Positions 31,990 to 46,680 are shown, numbered from the stretch's first letter. The stretch: DNA of 64,000 bases from Diphasiastrum complanatum (GCA_029204225.1 CM055107.1:20880000-20943999), one strand, 5' to 3'. The notes: generated from the letters alone by a model not told the origin. Translations and numbers: made by a program.

Positions 31990-32480
31990 GCTCTTCATAT
32001 CTGATCTTCATATCATCAAATTGAACATCTCCGATGAGATGTTGAGAGAAATAAGTTCATGTACCTTAGCCAAGCAAACTTGGGAAACCCTTAAGAACTT
32101 TTTTGAAGAAAAGATCACATCAAGGCTTCTTACTCTTAGAAATCAGATCTTTTATAGTTTTCAGAGAGTTGATGAAAGTGCTTCAAGTTTTGTAATGAGA
32201 GTTAAAGATCTTCATAGAGAGATAGCATGCATAAGATATATCTCTAGAGAATAGTCAACTTGTTCAAGTAGTCCTTAATGGACATAGAGAAGAGTATGCA
32301 AATGCTGTGCAAACTTATGCTATCAAGAAGGAGCTACCATCTTTGGAGGCTCTGCATGATGTTCTTATTGCTGAAGAATGCAGGCAAAAGAACAAGCTGC
32401 CGAAGATCAACACACTTTCAAGGAAGGATGGTGGTTATGGCAAAGCTCACTTTGCCAAGGACAAGTCAAGAGGGAGGAGT
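31990..32480 (+). pseudogene. copia gag, frameshifted
   Basis: IIKLNISDEMLREISSCTLA, TWETLKNFFEEK, SRLLTLRNQIFYSFQR and VMRVKDLHREIACI are copia gag. After a stop near 32,252 the frame changes to LVQVVLNGHREEY, ELPSLEALHDVLIAEECRQ. Nothing of the zinc knuckle remains. Confidence 0.88.
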
Positions 32481-32963
32481 GGTATAGAAGATATTTCACC
32501 TTATGAAAAGTTATATGGAAGGAAACATGAGGTTAATCCTCTTAGAACATTTGGATGTGTATGCTTTGTACATGTACCTCTTGAAACAAGAAAAAAAGAT
32601 GATGCTAATGCTCTTAAAGGCATTATAATAGGCTATTCCAGTAAAGCCTATAGGCTCTTTGTTCCATCTACTAATCAAACTATGATAAGTAGAGATGTGA
32701 TCTTCCATGAAGAGCGAATGTACATGAAGGACAATGTGCAGGAATCCCAACAACTTATTCATCAAGGAGGAGTCATTTCACCAAGTATTGATCAAGATGA
32801 AGACTTGTTGGGGCCAAGATCACAAGAGAAGCCGATTCTAACAATGACTCCAAGAAGATCAACCCGAGAAAGATCCGAGCCTATAAGACTCACTTACGTG
32901 AAGAAAGTCATACAAGTGGAGGATGCAAGTTCTCTACATGCTTTTCACACTACCAGTGAATGA
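32481..32963 (+). pseudogene. copia integrase C-terminus and linker
   Basis: SPYEKLYGRKHEVNPLRTFG and CVCFVHVPLETRKKDDANAL are followed by IIIGYSSKAYRLFVPSTNQT, VISRDVIFHEE-type sequence and the basic RRSTRERSEPIRLTYVK linker that precedes RT. Confidence 0.9.
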
Positions 32964-32972
32964 CCATCAAGT

Positions 32973-33690
32973 GTGGAGGAAGCTCTTCAATCAAAGGATT
33001 GGATCAAAGCTATGGAGGCCGAGTATGAAGCTTTGATGCAAGATGAGACTTGGAAACTTGTAGATCCACCTAATGAAAAGCATGTCATTGGATGTAAGTG
33101 GGTCTATAGGATAAAGCTCAATAATGATGGATCAATCAATAAGTCCAAAGCAAGGCTTTGTGCTAAAGGCTATGCTCAAATCAAAGGCATAGATTATGAA
33201 GAAACCTTTGCTCCTGTAGCAAAGATGGTAGCCATTAGACTTCTCATTGCTTTTTTTTGCTTTTATGATTGAAAAATGCTTCAACTTGATGTTTCCAATG
33301 CTTTTGTAAATGGTTACTTAGAAGAAGAAATATATATGCATCAACCTCCAGGTTTTGTTGTGAATGGCAAATGATCAAAAGTATGCTTACTTTTGAAAAG
33401 TCTTTATGGCTTGAAACAAGCCCCAAGGGCTTGGTATGAGAGGTTGAATGTGTTCTTTCCATTGGTTTCACGATTAGCTCATATGATCCATCATTGTATC
33501 TTAAACATGTTAGTAATGATGTACTCATGTTGCTTATTTATGTTGATGACATTCTATTATGTGTTAGCAACATGTATTTACTTATTGATACCAAGATCTC
33601 CTTAGGAAAGGAAATCAAAATGCAAGATCTTGGATTTTTACATCATGTACTTGGATAGAGATTAAGATCTCTAATGACTTAGCTTTCATT
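32973..33690 (+). pseudogene. copia reverse transcriptase
   Basis: [40 protein letters not shown] and [20 protein letters not shown], then TGA at 33,270 where the family has Trp (W-K-M-L-Q-L-D-V), then SLYGLKQAPRAWYERL and, in another frame, LIYVDDILLCVSN (intact YVDD, about 33,533-33,555). Confidence 0.92.
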
Positions 33691-33699
33691 TCTCAAGAA

Positions 33700-34451
33700 A
33701 GTTATGTAAGATCTATGCTTAATAACTTTAAAATGCAAGATTGTATAAGCATAGATACTCCTATGGAGTCTAATGTTAAAGACACTAAAACTCGCCATGA
33801 AGCATCCTTTGAGGACATCACACTTTTTAAAAGTCTAATAAGTTCTTTGATATGCTCATCATCACTAGGGCTGATCTTAGTTTTAGTGTGCATAAGCTTA
33901 GTCAAAGCATGCAAAATCCAAAGATCCATATTTGGAAAAAGAGAAAAAGAATCTTGAGATATGTTGCATCTACTCAAGACTATGGACTTTGTTTTAAAAG
34001 ACATGATCTAAGCCTTGTTGCCTTTTCAGATTCAGATTCTGTAGTTGATAAGGTGGATAGAAAGTCCACAAGTGCTTACACAATATTTTTGGGAGAAAAC
34101 CTTGTCTCTTGGCAATCTAAGAAGCAAGACACCATCTCCTTATCCTCATGTGAAGCCGATTACAAGGCTTTGACTACAACAACAAAGGAAGTCATTTCGA
34201 TCAAAAGGTTACTAGTGGAGCTCGGGATCACTCAAGAGGAGGAATTACCTTGCATAAAATGTGATAGCATCTCGGCCCAATGTCATGCAAGTAATCCAAT
34301 CTTCCATGCAAGAAGTAAATACATAGAGGTAGCACACCACTATGTAAGAGAAAAAGTTATGGATGGTGATATTCTCCTTGAGCATGTATCAACTTCAAAT
34401 TGTTATGCAGATTTGCACACCAAGCCTCCCGCTAGCCAAGAAAGACTTTGA
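33700..34451 (+). pseudogene. copia RNase H
   Basis: RADLSFSVHKLSQSMQNPKI, VAFSDSDSVVDKVDRKST, SWQSKKQDTISLSSCEADYK and the AHHYVREKV...HVSTSNCYADLHTK ending are diagnostic. Ends TGA at 34,449-34,451. Confidence 0.92.
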
Positions 34452-34529
34452 AAAAGACATAGATCAAATCTAGGCTTTTGATCTCCAAATCCTTAATATT
34501 GTAAATATCATTTCTATTTTATGGAGGAG

Positions 34530-35340
34530 TGTGCAAGTATTGTAAAATAAAATAATATTAAACTTAGAAATTCAAGTTTTTGAGTTTGTCCAAACTCGAG
34601 ATAGACTAGTCAAGTGATTTCTCAGTTAGAATCAAGTTATATTTCTAGTCTTCATAGTGATGTGTAGGTCTAGAACCTATCAAGAAGCATTTGAGGCTAT
34701 TCTTGTAGGTCAAGGATTCTCAAAAAGAGAGATTATCAACTCTTATCCATTTCTCTTTTTGTCATCTAGTAGAGAGGTAGAGGCAATGTGAGACAAGAGA
34801 AGTAGACCAAGAGGGAGATAAAGAGAGTGAGAGGGGAGGTTAGCTCATTTGCTCATTATGCTCACCAATGGAGAAACATTAACAATGGAAACCAAAAAGC
34901 ATGTAAACTAGAAAGCAAGGAAGCAAACACACAAAAGAGCATTAGCAAGGAATAGCGAATGAGGATGCTTCTCTCCAAAATGGTAGAGTTTCCTCCTTCT
35001 CATTAAGCATGAAAATATGGTACAAATGGTGTCTTTTTATCAATGGGGAAGGCCCTTGCCCCTTTCTCCTATTGGTTACTCCGACTAACATGGACTCTTA
35101 ATCCACACCCTTCACTTTGGGTCCAATCTAATCCAAGGGTTTTAAAAAGGTACATTGGAAATCACATGATACATGTGAGTTTCACCTTGGACCCAACTTT
35201 GTAAGCTTAGACTAAGTTTATTAACTTGACATTGTGTCCTCAAGTTTTATTTAATTAACAATAAGGCCCAAGTCTTTTATTCTATTTACAACTTGACTTG
35301 CATGCTCATTGGGCCATGGACTTACGCATGTAGGATGCCA
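34530..35340 (+). repeat. 3' LTR of the 31.9-kb copia (end not determined)
   Basis: Begins TGTGCAAGTATTGTAAAATA after the purine tract. No second copy was matched in the window, so the right end is uncertain. No coding sequence to about 35,570. Confidence 0.45.
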
Positions 35341-35576
35341 CGACCCTCGCAACTATTTCTACTTTTTCGCCTATTTTTCCAACTTTATTTATTTACAATA
35401 TGTTGGGAATACCCCCAATAGGACCCATGGCCTGAAGTAGTGCCGGTCCCTCGGCACTCTGCTGGTTTAGTACAAGGTCATCTTCTTCACCTTTGATGGA
35501 TGAGATATCCAGTGACGTCTTTCATGAAGTCCAGTCGTGCTAAATTTTTCTTGTTTTTCTGAGGATTGGACAACTT

Positions 35577-36100
35577 ATGTACACCGGTGAGCCATGCTTG
35601 GTCGATCCACTATTGGAATTTGCTTGGCCAGGGATTGTCGAGCAAGCTTACTCTATAGTACACTCCTCGCACCACTGGTACATTTGGAAAGTAAAGATGG
35701 AATCACTACTAGTGGTTCATGATCTCTTTGATATTGTTTTAGGAGTTGAGGAAGTTGTACCACATCAAAAGAGGCTTGGGATTCACTAAAGAACATTTAT
35801 GAATCCAATAACACTTCAAGAGTGCTTATGCTAAGAAACTTGATCTTGCAAAGCATGAGGGGAAGTGGAGAAAATGGACAAGAGTATGTCCTAAGGATAA
35901 AATCTTTGAACAAAGAATTGGGATCTATAGGAGAGAAGATCCAAGACAATGAACTAGTACAAGTAGTTTTGAATGGATTAGGAGATGAGTTCTCTAACCT
36001 AGTTCAATCTTTTGCTATTCAAGACCAACTTCCATCAATTGAAAAATTGTATAATGTTCTTGTGGCCGAGGAGAGTAGGCTTCTACACCTCAAAACAAGA
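35577..36100 (+). pseudogene. copia gag fragment
   Basis: HHWYIWKVKMESLLVVHDLF (35,660-35,740), a stop, then SGENGQEYVLRIKSLNKELG, ELVQVVLNGLGDEFSNLVQS and LPSIEKLYNVLVAEESR (35,860-36,080). It parallels the gag at 31,990. It runs head-on into the minus-strand fragment at 36,327. Confidence 0.8.
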
Positions 36101-36327
36101 ATGGGGTGCTTGTCAATAACAACACTAGACAATTTAGTCTTCGTGATTTCGTCGTCCCCTTCCTCGAACGTGACCACCTTCTTTGCAGCAGCTGACTGAA
36201 GTTCAGTACTGATAATTTCTTTCGCTTCTACTGAGATGTCTTTTGCAAATAATTTTGCAGCATCGCGGTAGTTTGTGGAAGTTAGTTTCTCACTATATTC
36301 TAACATATATCCACCCATGGATGTCAT
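36085..36327 (-). pseudogene. Minus-strand copia gag start fused to an unidentified segment
   Basis: ATG at 36,327 reads MTSMGGYMLEYSEKLTSTNY, a copia gag N-terminus, followed in frame by an Ala/Glu/Lys-rich segment (EAKEIISTELQSAAAKKVV, TFEEGDDEITKTKLSSVV) that I do not recognise as gag. A primer binding site lies 337 bases upstream (36,664-36,676). It may be a divergent gag or a captured host fragment. Confidence 0.45.
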
Positions 36328-36663
36328 TGTGGAATGTCAGAGAATATGCAAGATTTACACCACAGATCTAGCCTATTTAGTTTACCTAAATGCTGGTTAA
36401 CCTAGATCTAGACAATGCACTAAAAAACTTGAATTTTGGACTAATATGCACATTTTTGGATCAAAAACACTAATGGAAGTTGATTTGAAAGTTGCTCTAT
36501 GGTTTCACACGTGTGGACAACACTTCAGCAGCCCACAAATCGATAAAAAAAAAATAATGATGATACCTCTCTCCTTGAACTCGCCCTCTCAAGTAAAACT
36601 AAAAAACAACACATTGTCAATGATTTCACAAGTACTATTAATCATTTAGATCACTCTTAGACT

Positions 36664-36676
36664 TGGCTCTGATACC
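36664..36676 (-). other. Primer binding site (minus-strand copia)
   Basis: TGGTATCAGAGCC on the minus strand. The LTR of this element should lie at higher coordinates (36,677 on). Confidence 0.85.
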
Positions 36677-37500
36677 ATTTCAATTTTCAGAGAAAAAGGA
36701 CAAATATGATTGTACTTATCCATTATTAAGAGTTATTGATTGCTTAATCCAAAGATCTATCAAGTTCTAGGTGTTAGATCTTGATCTAGTTGCTTTACAC
36801 TATGATTTAAGCAAGAGAAATGGATCAAATGATTAAAAACATAAATGGGCGGCCTCACACATGTGGAGGATAGTACCAGTACGGCTTGTTTACAAAGAGT
36901 AAAGTACACAAGCTTACAAATGCATTTCAATCATAAAAACTCAAGACAAATGTGGAAAATACAACCAAGACTAGAATTTGCCAATGTCACATCAACTTCT
37001 CAGTGATTTGGTTGATCCTTTATAGATCAAGTACATCCACGAGCTGTGTACTGTCCAGCAAGCCTTCACACGTGTGAAGAGTGCCTAGTCATCCAGATCC
37101 ACCAATGGGAGCCATATGTGCTCATTTCCCAAAGTTGACTACTCTTTGGCTAGAAAACAAAAAGCTAGTCTTCCACATTTATATGAATATTTCCTATAAA
37201 ATAGGATCTAATGAAATCTTCTTATCTTATCATCTAGAAGCTTATCCACACGTGTGAATGGTATCTTGACATGTGTGAGTAATAACTCATTCACATGGAA
37301 GTCCAAGCTATTTACATAAAGTTTGACCAATTTGACCATTTTCAAGATTCTACTCAAAGGTCAATTTCAAACTAGTGTAGATCAAGCTAAAATCAATCTA
37401 ACTTTATAAAAGTGACTTATGTACATTCTTTCACATGTGGAAACAGACTCCACGTGTGAGATCCTATCAAGATCAATTAACTTGAGATCTACAAGGTACA
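36677..37500 (-). repeat. LTR-like region with repeated CACACGTGTGA boxes
   Basis: Sequence upstream of the minus-strand primer binding site. Boxes lie at 36,855-36,865 (CACACATGTGG), 37,067-37,077 and 37,248-37,258 (CACACGTGTGA), and about 37,430 and 37,452. The right boundary is not determined. From 37,500 to 38,146 no gene is recognised. Confidence 0.45.
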
Positions 37501-38146
37501 TCAAGCTGGAAGTGATATTTTAACATTTGGGTCTATATATCCATATAGAAACTTACCCACAATCTTTGGGTTTCGTTTCTTAGTTGCCAACTCTCTTTTC
37601 TCATTAGCATTCACACACCATGGCTCGTGGGGGTGAAGGTACTTTGTCTTGATCTCTACCTTCTACTTGGTTGGGTGGTCTACCTTCATTGTTATTCCTT
37701 TTGGTGACTTCTAAGCAAGATCATCAAGTGTTCTCCATCTTGTATGGATCTTAGATTCTCTATCTAAATGTTGCAAGCAACTTATTATTTTGTTAATCTA
37801 AGGTATTACAAGGTTTTGGTCACAAGGTTTTCTTTTGAAAGGCCTACAAAGGCAAGGTCTATAATTGACTTAGGCTTGAGGCCTAACAAGGTGAGCTTAA
37901 AATTTGCAATAGTCTTCAATAAAATCTCTATGTAGCTATGTACAACATAGTTTTCAAACATGCAATTTAGTTTTCACATAATTTGCTCCCAAAATAATGA
38001 ACACATGTATATGAATGAAAACACACACTTTCTTGGATGTATTTGGTGTATAATATAGTCAAGTACTCTTAGGTGAGATGTATTGATATTCAGATAATTA
38101 TCCTCATCTAAAATTCTTCAAGCTCATGAAATGATTAAATAAAAGT

Positions 38147-38652
38147 GCATACCTATAAAGTCCTACACACAGGTTACAAATCTAAGCATGCCAAGCAAAG
38201 CAACAACAAAGGGAACGAGTGGTGGATAAACCAGCCCAACCAAACCTAGATCGAACGGATCTAGTCCCCAAGCTATAGATCAATCACAGTCATGGAAAGA
38301 GAAATCACACTAGCAGCAAGTAGCTACCAATCACAGAATCAAGCATACACTAGTGAGAGCCCAATAGGTTTACTTATACCCTCCAAGGCCCATGCACCAC
38401 TAGTAGTGCACTATGTATGACACCTCACTGGACACCTCTGCAGCCTATCTGGGCCACGTCATCTAGTTCTCTAATGATTAAGAAAAGACCCATACCAACT
38501 CCACCACCATGTGTGGCCTACAACCATTAATTATGACCTTATACACATAGGGGCCCCAATTCCCTTATAGTCACAATAAACTTACGGGTTGTTGGTCTAC
38601 TAACCGATCCCTAGAGTGGACATGCTACCTAAGACCAGTCGTGGGCATGACA
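38147..38652 (-). repeat. LTR (minus strand) of a gypsy-type relic, 3' copy
   Basis: On the minus strand it begins TGTCATGCCCACGACTGG right after a purine tract (AAGGGGGGAAGAA, about 38,668-38,653). It ends near 38,147 after GTGTGTAGGACTTTATAGGT. Its U3 half recurs at 38,941-39,238 in the same orientation, and its R-U5 half recurs inverted at about 38,769-38,929. Confidence 0.7.
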
Positions 38653-38768
38653 TTCTTCCCCCCTTATTCAAGTTCTATCCTCAGAACTTAAAACTAGGGA
38701 AGTTCCTCCTTAAGCTTACTTCATGTTACTAGTAATTATCATCGTCTGTGCGACTCTTCCATTGAACC

Positions 38769-38944
38769 AGATGTGTGATTCCTCTTTCCATGACTGTGAT
38801 GGATCTATAGCTCAGAGAATAGATCCGTTCGATCCAGGTTTGGTTGGGCTGGTTTATCCACCACCCGTTCCCTTTGTTGTTGCTTTGCTTAGCATGCTTA
38901 GATTTGTATCCAGTGTGTAGGACTTTATATTGATATCAGAGCAT
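38769..38944 (+). repeat. Inverted R-U5 part of the same LTR, followed by a primer binding site
   Basis: Plus strand CTCTTTCCATGACTGTGAT to GTGTGTAGGACTTTATA is the reverse complement of the 38,150-38,300 part of the other copy. It is followed at 38,931-38,944 by TTGATATCAGAGCA, a tRNA-Met-type primer binding site, and then by minus-oriented U3 from 38,941. Confidence 0.7.
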
Positions 38945-39238
38945 ACACTAGTGAGAGCCCAATAGGTATACTTATACCCTCCAAGGCCCATGCACCACTA
39001 GTAGTGCACTGTGACACCTCACTAGACACCTTTGCAGCCTATTTGGGCCACGTCATCCAGTTCCCTAATGACTCAGAGAAAGACCCCTACCAACTCCACC
39101 ACCCTACAACCATTAATTATGACCTTATACGCATAAGGGCCCCAATTCCCTTATAGTCACAATTAACTTACGGGTTGTTGGTCTATTGACTGATCCCTAG
39201 TGTGGACACGCTACCCGAGACCAGTCGTGAGCATGACA
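38941..39238 (-). repeat. U3 part of the same LTR, second copy
   Basis: GCATACACTAGTGAGAGCCC through GAGCATGACA matches 38,343-38,652 in direct orientation, with small indels. It would start an LTR at 39,238 on the minus strand. Confidence 0.75.
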
Positions 39239-39239
39239 A

Positions 39240-40030
39240 TACCCACCCTCACAAATTCTTGATTGTAACTCAAAATTTAAAAGCCTCAACCTGCAAAGGA
39301 AGGTGATTAGTACTATTCCTTAAATATTGCACTTCAAGCAAATAACAACGAAATAAATTTTATGATTGAAGATGGTTTTCAATATCAAATTTGATTTTGT
39401 TTTCTATAAGAATCATTCTGAATAAGCAAACAATCAAAAGAAAAAGTTTATTGAAGAGTTTTGAAAAATGAGCTCTTCAAAATCAAACAGGCTTTTGTCT
39501 CCTGAGATTAAAAAACAATTGAAATTTATCAATAATTTTTCTATCTTATAAGTAGTATTGAATATATAAATTAATATCATCCAAGTAATATGTAGATTAT
39601 GACTTATAAATCATGCCATGTCCTTTTACAATTTAGACTTAAAATTTTATGGTGTAATAACATGAACCACGAATAAGTCGTTGCTGGTTACTTCTCTATT
39701 AGAACTTTAGATTAACTATCTTATAGTAAGTTACAAGATCCATAATTGAGATAATAACAAGCTAAAGCCCAAGTAGAAATAAGAATATTTTCATGTGGCT
39801 AGTATATTTATGTCTCTATATTAGAGATTACAATTGGTATTCATTCAATACTTGCAATTGTGTCATGGAATTGTGAATGTTTTAATGTCACATAATGGAT
39901 TGACCAGTCACCATTGTAATAAATCTGTTGTGACATGTTTTTTGGATTATTAGTCAACTACAACATTGGAAATCATCAAGATTCTCATATTACCTCCTAG
40001 CTTTAAATAAGAAATTCGAGCTTGCACTAT
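39240..40030. other. AT-rich intergenic sequence, nothing recognised
   Basis: No open frame with protein motifs, no LTR ends or structured RNA seen on either strand. Confidence 0.6.
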
Positions 40031-40033
40031 GAT

Positions 40034-42621
<2,588 letters not shown>

Positions 42622-42699
<78 letters not shown>
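42622..42699 (+). repeat. (TC)39 microsatellite
   Basis: Uninterrupted TC dinucleotides, 78 bases. Confidence 0.95.
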
Positions 42700-42704
<5 letters not shown>

Positions 42705-43493
42705 CTCAATTTCTTGGTATAAATATGTACGTGATTTCTGCACCGTAATTTTGATCGTGGAAAAAAAGTCGAGAAGCTAGTCTTTAATATTAACATAAAA
42801 AGCACTAAAGACCAAAATCCAGCTGCGAAATGTGAGCAAATTTCCTTTTACTAAACTTACATGGAAATACAGGAGACAAGGATGGAGGTATCCGACCGCA
42901 GCTGATTGCGTTGTCCATCGTCCTCTCTGAAGTCGCCTTAGTTGATGTTTCTATTGAATTTGAGAAATTGTCGCATAAAATGTTTCCAAGAGAAACCCTA
43001 TTGCTGTGAATCAGATGGTCCGATGGTGAATATTGGCTGCTATATATCCTACTCGTGCCCTCCTTCAAAGTGTTTCAACAACGGCTGACCTTCTGAAAAG
43101 GCTCCTGAATGAATTTGAAGCAAAGCTGAAAACATTTCGACTAACCATATAACACCTGAAGTCAACAGCATGATGATCAAAATTTCTATATCTGTGTAGC
43201 AACAGATTTGGCTAGAAAATTTATGTACAATATAGTGATTTTTAAGACAATAGGCGCCCAAATCAGATCCATCGGTTGATTATTACGAATCTCCAGCGGC
43301 AGGTCTGTATACCTCCGATCTTCCATGTAACTCGTAACTAGTGATGGATTGCCATAAACCTTCAAAAGTTCCCCCCCCCTTCTCCATCACCCTACATACC
43401 CGCATACACACTCTCAACATTGCTGTATCTCTCTCTATCTCTATTGATCTATCAATATCTGTATGTCCGAGACACACCTTTCGGTATCCCTCC

Positions 43494-43495
<2 letters not shown>

Positions 43496-43530
<35 letters not shown>

Positions 43531-43620
43531 CGTCTCTCACGTGACTATATCCCCTTGGCTTTCTTTCACTCTCTCACCCACACCACTATATATAGCTATT
43601 TCTCTACCCTCTGGCAGAAC
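43496..43620 (+). promoter_or_regulatory. Promoter-like segment: CT run, TCACGTGA, TATATATAG
   Basis: A (CT)16 pyrimidine tract at 43,496-43,528 is followed by TCACGTGA (about 43,536) and CACTATATATAG (about 43,584). This is the order of a plant core promoter with a pyrimidine patch and G-box. No coding region with known motifs follows, so it may be orphaned. Confidence 0.3.
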
Positions 43621-43824
43621 CTGACCTACGCTGGCTGTTTTGTGATCTATAGGCCTCTCTCATCGAGCGTAACTTATGTAAAATGGCATTCTTTTCTCTC
43701 TCTACATCTTTTATAATAAGAAAGTTTTAGATCTCTCTTGAACTCTATTTACAACTTAGTACACCTAAAAAATTTACCACATTTTAGAATTTCAAAAAGA
43801 CCTTGAAAAGCGACATGCCCCTAT

Positions 43825-44035
43825 CACATCTATCAAATCTCGTATTCTCCATCACTAGAAATACTATCAGACACGCCTGCCGTCACATCCATCAAATCTC
43901 ATTTTCTCCATCATTAGAAATATTATTTGGCATGACTCCTGTCACCACATCTATCAAATCTCGTTATCCGCATCATTAGAAATATTATCTCCCTATTTGT
44001 CTCCTGCTTTGGCATCACTAAAAATACTATCTCCT
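43825..44035 (+). repeat. ~60-bp tandem repeat, three units and a partial
   Basis: Units starting at 43,825, 43,884 and 43,946 share CACATC.ATCAAATCTC and TC.ATCA.TAGAAATA.TAT; a partial copy lies at about 44,013. Periods are 59 and 62 bases. Confidence 0.8.
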
Positions 44036-44458
44036 TATTTGTTGCTTACTTTAAGATTTAGGATTTTGGGTGTGTTGTGTTCATTTCCAGAGCGTTAAAG
44101 CCCTAATTTTTGCCACCTTTTCGCTAATTCGACATCCCTTGTTTGCTTTATGAACTTTATAAATGCCTAAGGTTGGCTAAATGTTTGCTTGTAGGATAAT
44201 GGCTCAAGAATGGTTGAGTATATGCTTACGGAATTATGGCATGATAGGCCACAAGTGATATTATCATGAGTGCCAAATAAAACTACAAGTTTCAATTATC
44301 AAGCACGGCATGTTAGCTGCCGCATTTAGAGGTAGACAAGCATTGATGGTAGAATCATAGACCCTTTAGGAACCCAAAGAAAAACCATTTTTCATTCTTA
44401 ACTTGAATATCTAAATGACCAAGGTTATGTGAAAGATTATTGAAATCTCAATCATGAT

Positions 44459-44530
44459 AGGCCTCAATCCTATATCAAGTGTAGGCCTCAAGCCTATGTC
44501 AAATGTAGGCCTCAACCCTACATTCAAATG
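44459..44530 (+). repeat. 24-bp tandem repeat, three units
   Basis: AGGCCTCAA.CCTA..TCAA.TGT at 44,459, 44,483 and 44,507. Sequence on to 45,530 shows no supported gene. Confidence 0.85.
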
Positions 44531-45531
44531 TTCTTAATAGGGTATTCAATCTTATGTGAGAATCTATATGCCATGTGTGCAAAGATCCTACTTTAGACCT
44601 AGCGCTTAACTTGGAGGCCTTGGTGACACCTTAATTTTGCACCCTCTGCTTTTGGATATACTTTTAATTGGGATCTAGATTGGTTAATAATGATTTTGGT
44701 GGATGATCGCTCATATTTAATCTATTTGATCACCTAGTACAACCCTTGACAAGCATAATTATGAGCTATTTTTCATTCCTAAATAGTCTCTTTGAAGGTC
44801 TTTTTGAACTTCTCTTCAAGATTTTGTTTGGTTGATAAAAGAACTACTTCGCTTGTGACTAGTTTTCTTATATTCTTAACTTTAGTTGAGTGATATCACC
44901 TACATAACTCTATGATCTATTGGAATACTTGATGTTCTTCAGATATTCTAAGTCTATAGGTATCAATTTTCTTGGTTCATTTTCATTTTGGATGTATCTG
45001 ATGCAACTTGTCTTACATTGATCAATCTTGGTTTCCTAGCATTCTATGCTTTGGGATCAATTCTCATAGTAGACACATCTTGGATAAGACTTTCACATGG
45101 TATCACAACTTCATTTATGTGTAGTCGAAGTTCATTTTAGGCATCTTATGCAAGTGTATGCAAGACAATATGATTGATTCAACTTTGGGATCCAAGTGTG
45201 GGTTAATTTTGCAACAAAGTTAGTTTTTTGCACGCTTAACTTTTTGCATAGGAATATCTAAAGTGAGGTCGACATGGTGGTAAGGAAGAAAAATCTCATG
45301 TCAAATGTTTCAAATTGTGGAAAGGAAACTCAATATGCAAATAAATGTTTCAAGATGAATGAAGATAAAAACTAAGGTTGTAAGATTGTGATGATGATCT
45401 AGATCCTTTGTGGATGGAAATAGTAGTATCTGACTATTCGCCAATTTTTTTTTCATGTCCTTTTATAATAGGTCTATTGATGTCATATTTAGAGAAAGTG
45501 AAACTAAAATATTAGAAAAAGTATGTACAAT

Positions 45532-46159
45532 GTATGATCACATTAGATCACAAAGACCTAATTATGCCCTTGATCTTTAACTAATTTAGAGAGCACATCT
45601 AGCTTCATTACAAATGTAGAAATCATGCATCTACTACACATAGAAGTTGAAAACTCAATAAGAGCTTGTCATAAACACTTAGATATGATAATTTACTGTT
45701 CCTATATGTACAAGAGCAGTACAATAACAATACTCACACATTTGGATCCATAAGCATTAAAAAAATAGCATTCTACACACAAAATCTCACGATATCAACA
45801 CCAAGATGCAAAGATGGATGTAGCAACCCAAAGAGATATCCTCCATAAGAATGAATGAGAGATGAATTTCTCCCACACTTGTATGCCTATTTATAATAGC
45901 CTCTTTCCCTATTTGGATGATCTTGCCTAAGCTTATCAACATATGGAAGTTTCTAAGTACTTGCCAAAATCCTAGATCTAACTTGACTAGATTCAGTGTA
46001 TCTCTACTAACCAACTAGAGTAGGTCCAGATACGACATAATCCATCAATATACTTGTTAAAGTCCTTATTGATGATAAAGAAATGTATCTCTAAGTTAAA
46101 AATTCACTTTGGCCTCCAAATTGCCAAATTAGACAACTTAACTAGCTGATAATCTTCCA
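45532..46159 (-). repeat. LTR of the TGTGAAAAAT copia family (minus, 3' copy)
   Basis: Reverse complement aligns with 52,037-52,653: internal landmarks include AATAAGG.C-type and TAATTGGCT..A.TTGATAC-type segments, and the end near 45,532. A purine tract like that of the 52-kb element (AGTTGAGACGGAGA) lies just upstream on the minus strand at about 46,173-46,160. Confidence 0.65.
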
Positions 46160-46680
46160 TTCTCCGTCTCAACTAGATTTATAATACAACTTTGATCCAT
46201 CTTAAGAATGACCTCATTTTAATAATAGAACTTCTTTCTATGGTTTTATAGTAACTTTCATAATTGATATAGATAATAGTGTCCATATTGAATGCTTCAT
46301 TATTTCTTACATCAATTTTACATATCAAGATGTAACTAGAACATGAAGAACTCCATGCTAAAAACTTTGAATTATTTAGAAAATAACAGCAAGCAATCAA
46401 TAAATGTGCTCCATCTCAACTAGTTTTACCATACAATTTTGATCCATCTTATGAACGATCTAATTCTAATAATAGAACTTCTTTCTATGGTTTTATAGTA
46501 ACTTTCATAATTGATATAGATAATAGTGTCCATATTGGATGCTTCACTATTTCTTACATCAATTTTACATATCAAGATGTAACTAGAACATGAAGAACCA
46601 AATAAAATGTAAATGCAATGATTCCTCCATGCTAAAAACTTTGAAATATATGGAAAATAATAGCAACAAACAATAAATGT
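46160..46680. repeat. 247-bp tandem duplication next to the LTR
   Basis: Two units (about 46,163-46,409 and 46,410-46,656) share AATAGAACTTCTTTCTATGG, TTGATATAGATAATAGTGTC and CAAGATGTAACTAGAACATG at a 247-base offset. Both units begin with the purine-tract-like sequence (CTCCRTCTCAACTAG on the plus strand). Confidence 0.85.

Larger units (their letters stand above)
31930..34530 (+). mobile_element. Internally deleted Ty1/copia element
   Basis: Gag (31,990-32,480) is fused directly to the integrase C-terminus (32,481 on): zinc knuckle, protease and the integrase core are deleted. RT and RNase H follow, then a purine tract GGAGGAG (34,523-34,529) and an LTR start TGTGCAAG at 34,530. It has the same gag type as the minus-strand gag at 56,983. 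Confidence 0.85.

Noticed and set aside
44459-44530. CRISPR-like array
   Set aside because: Three adjacent 24-bp units without spacers; an ordinary tandem repeat in a plant genome.
45098-45112. Primer-binding-site-like TGGTATCACAAC
   Set aside because: Only eight bases match and no LTR end or element follows.
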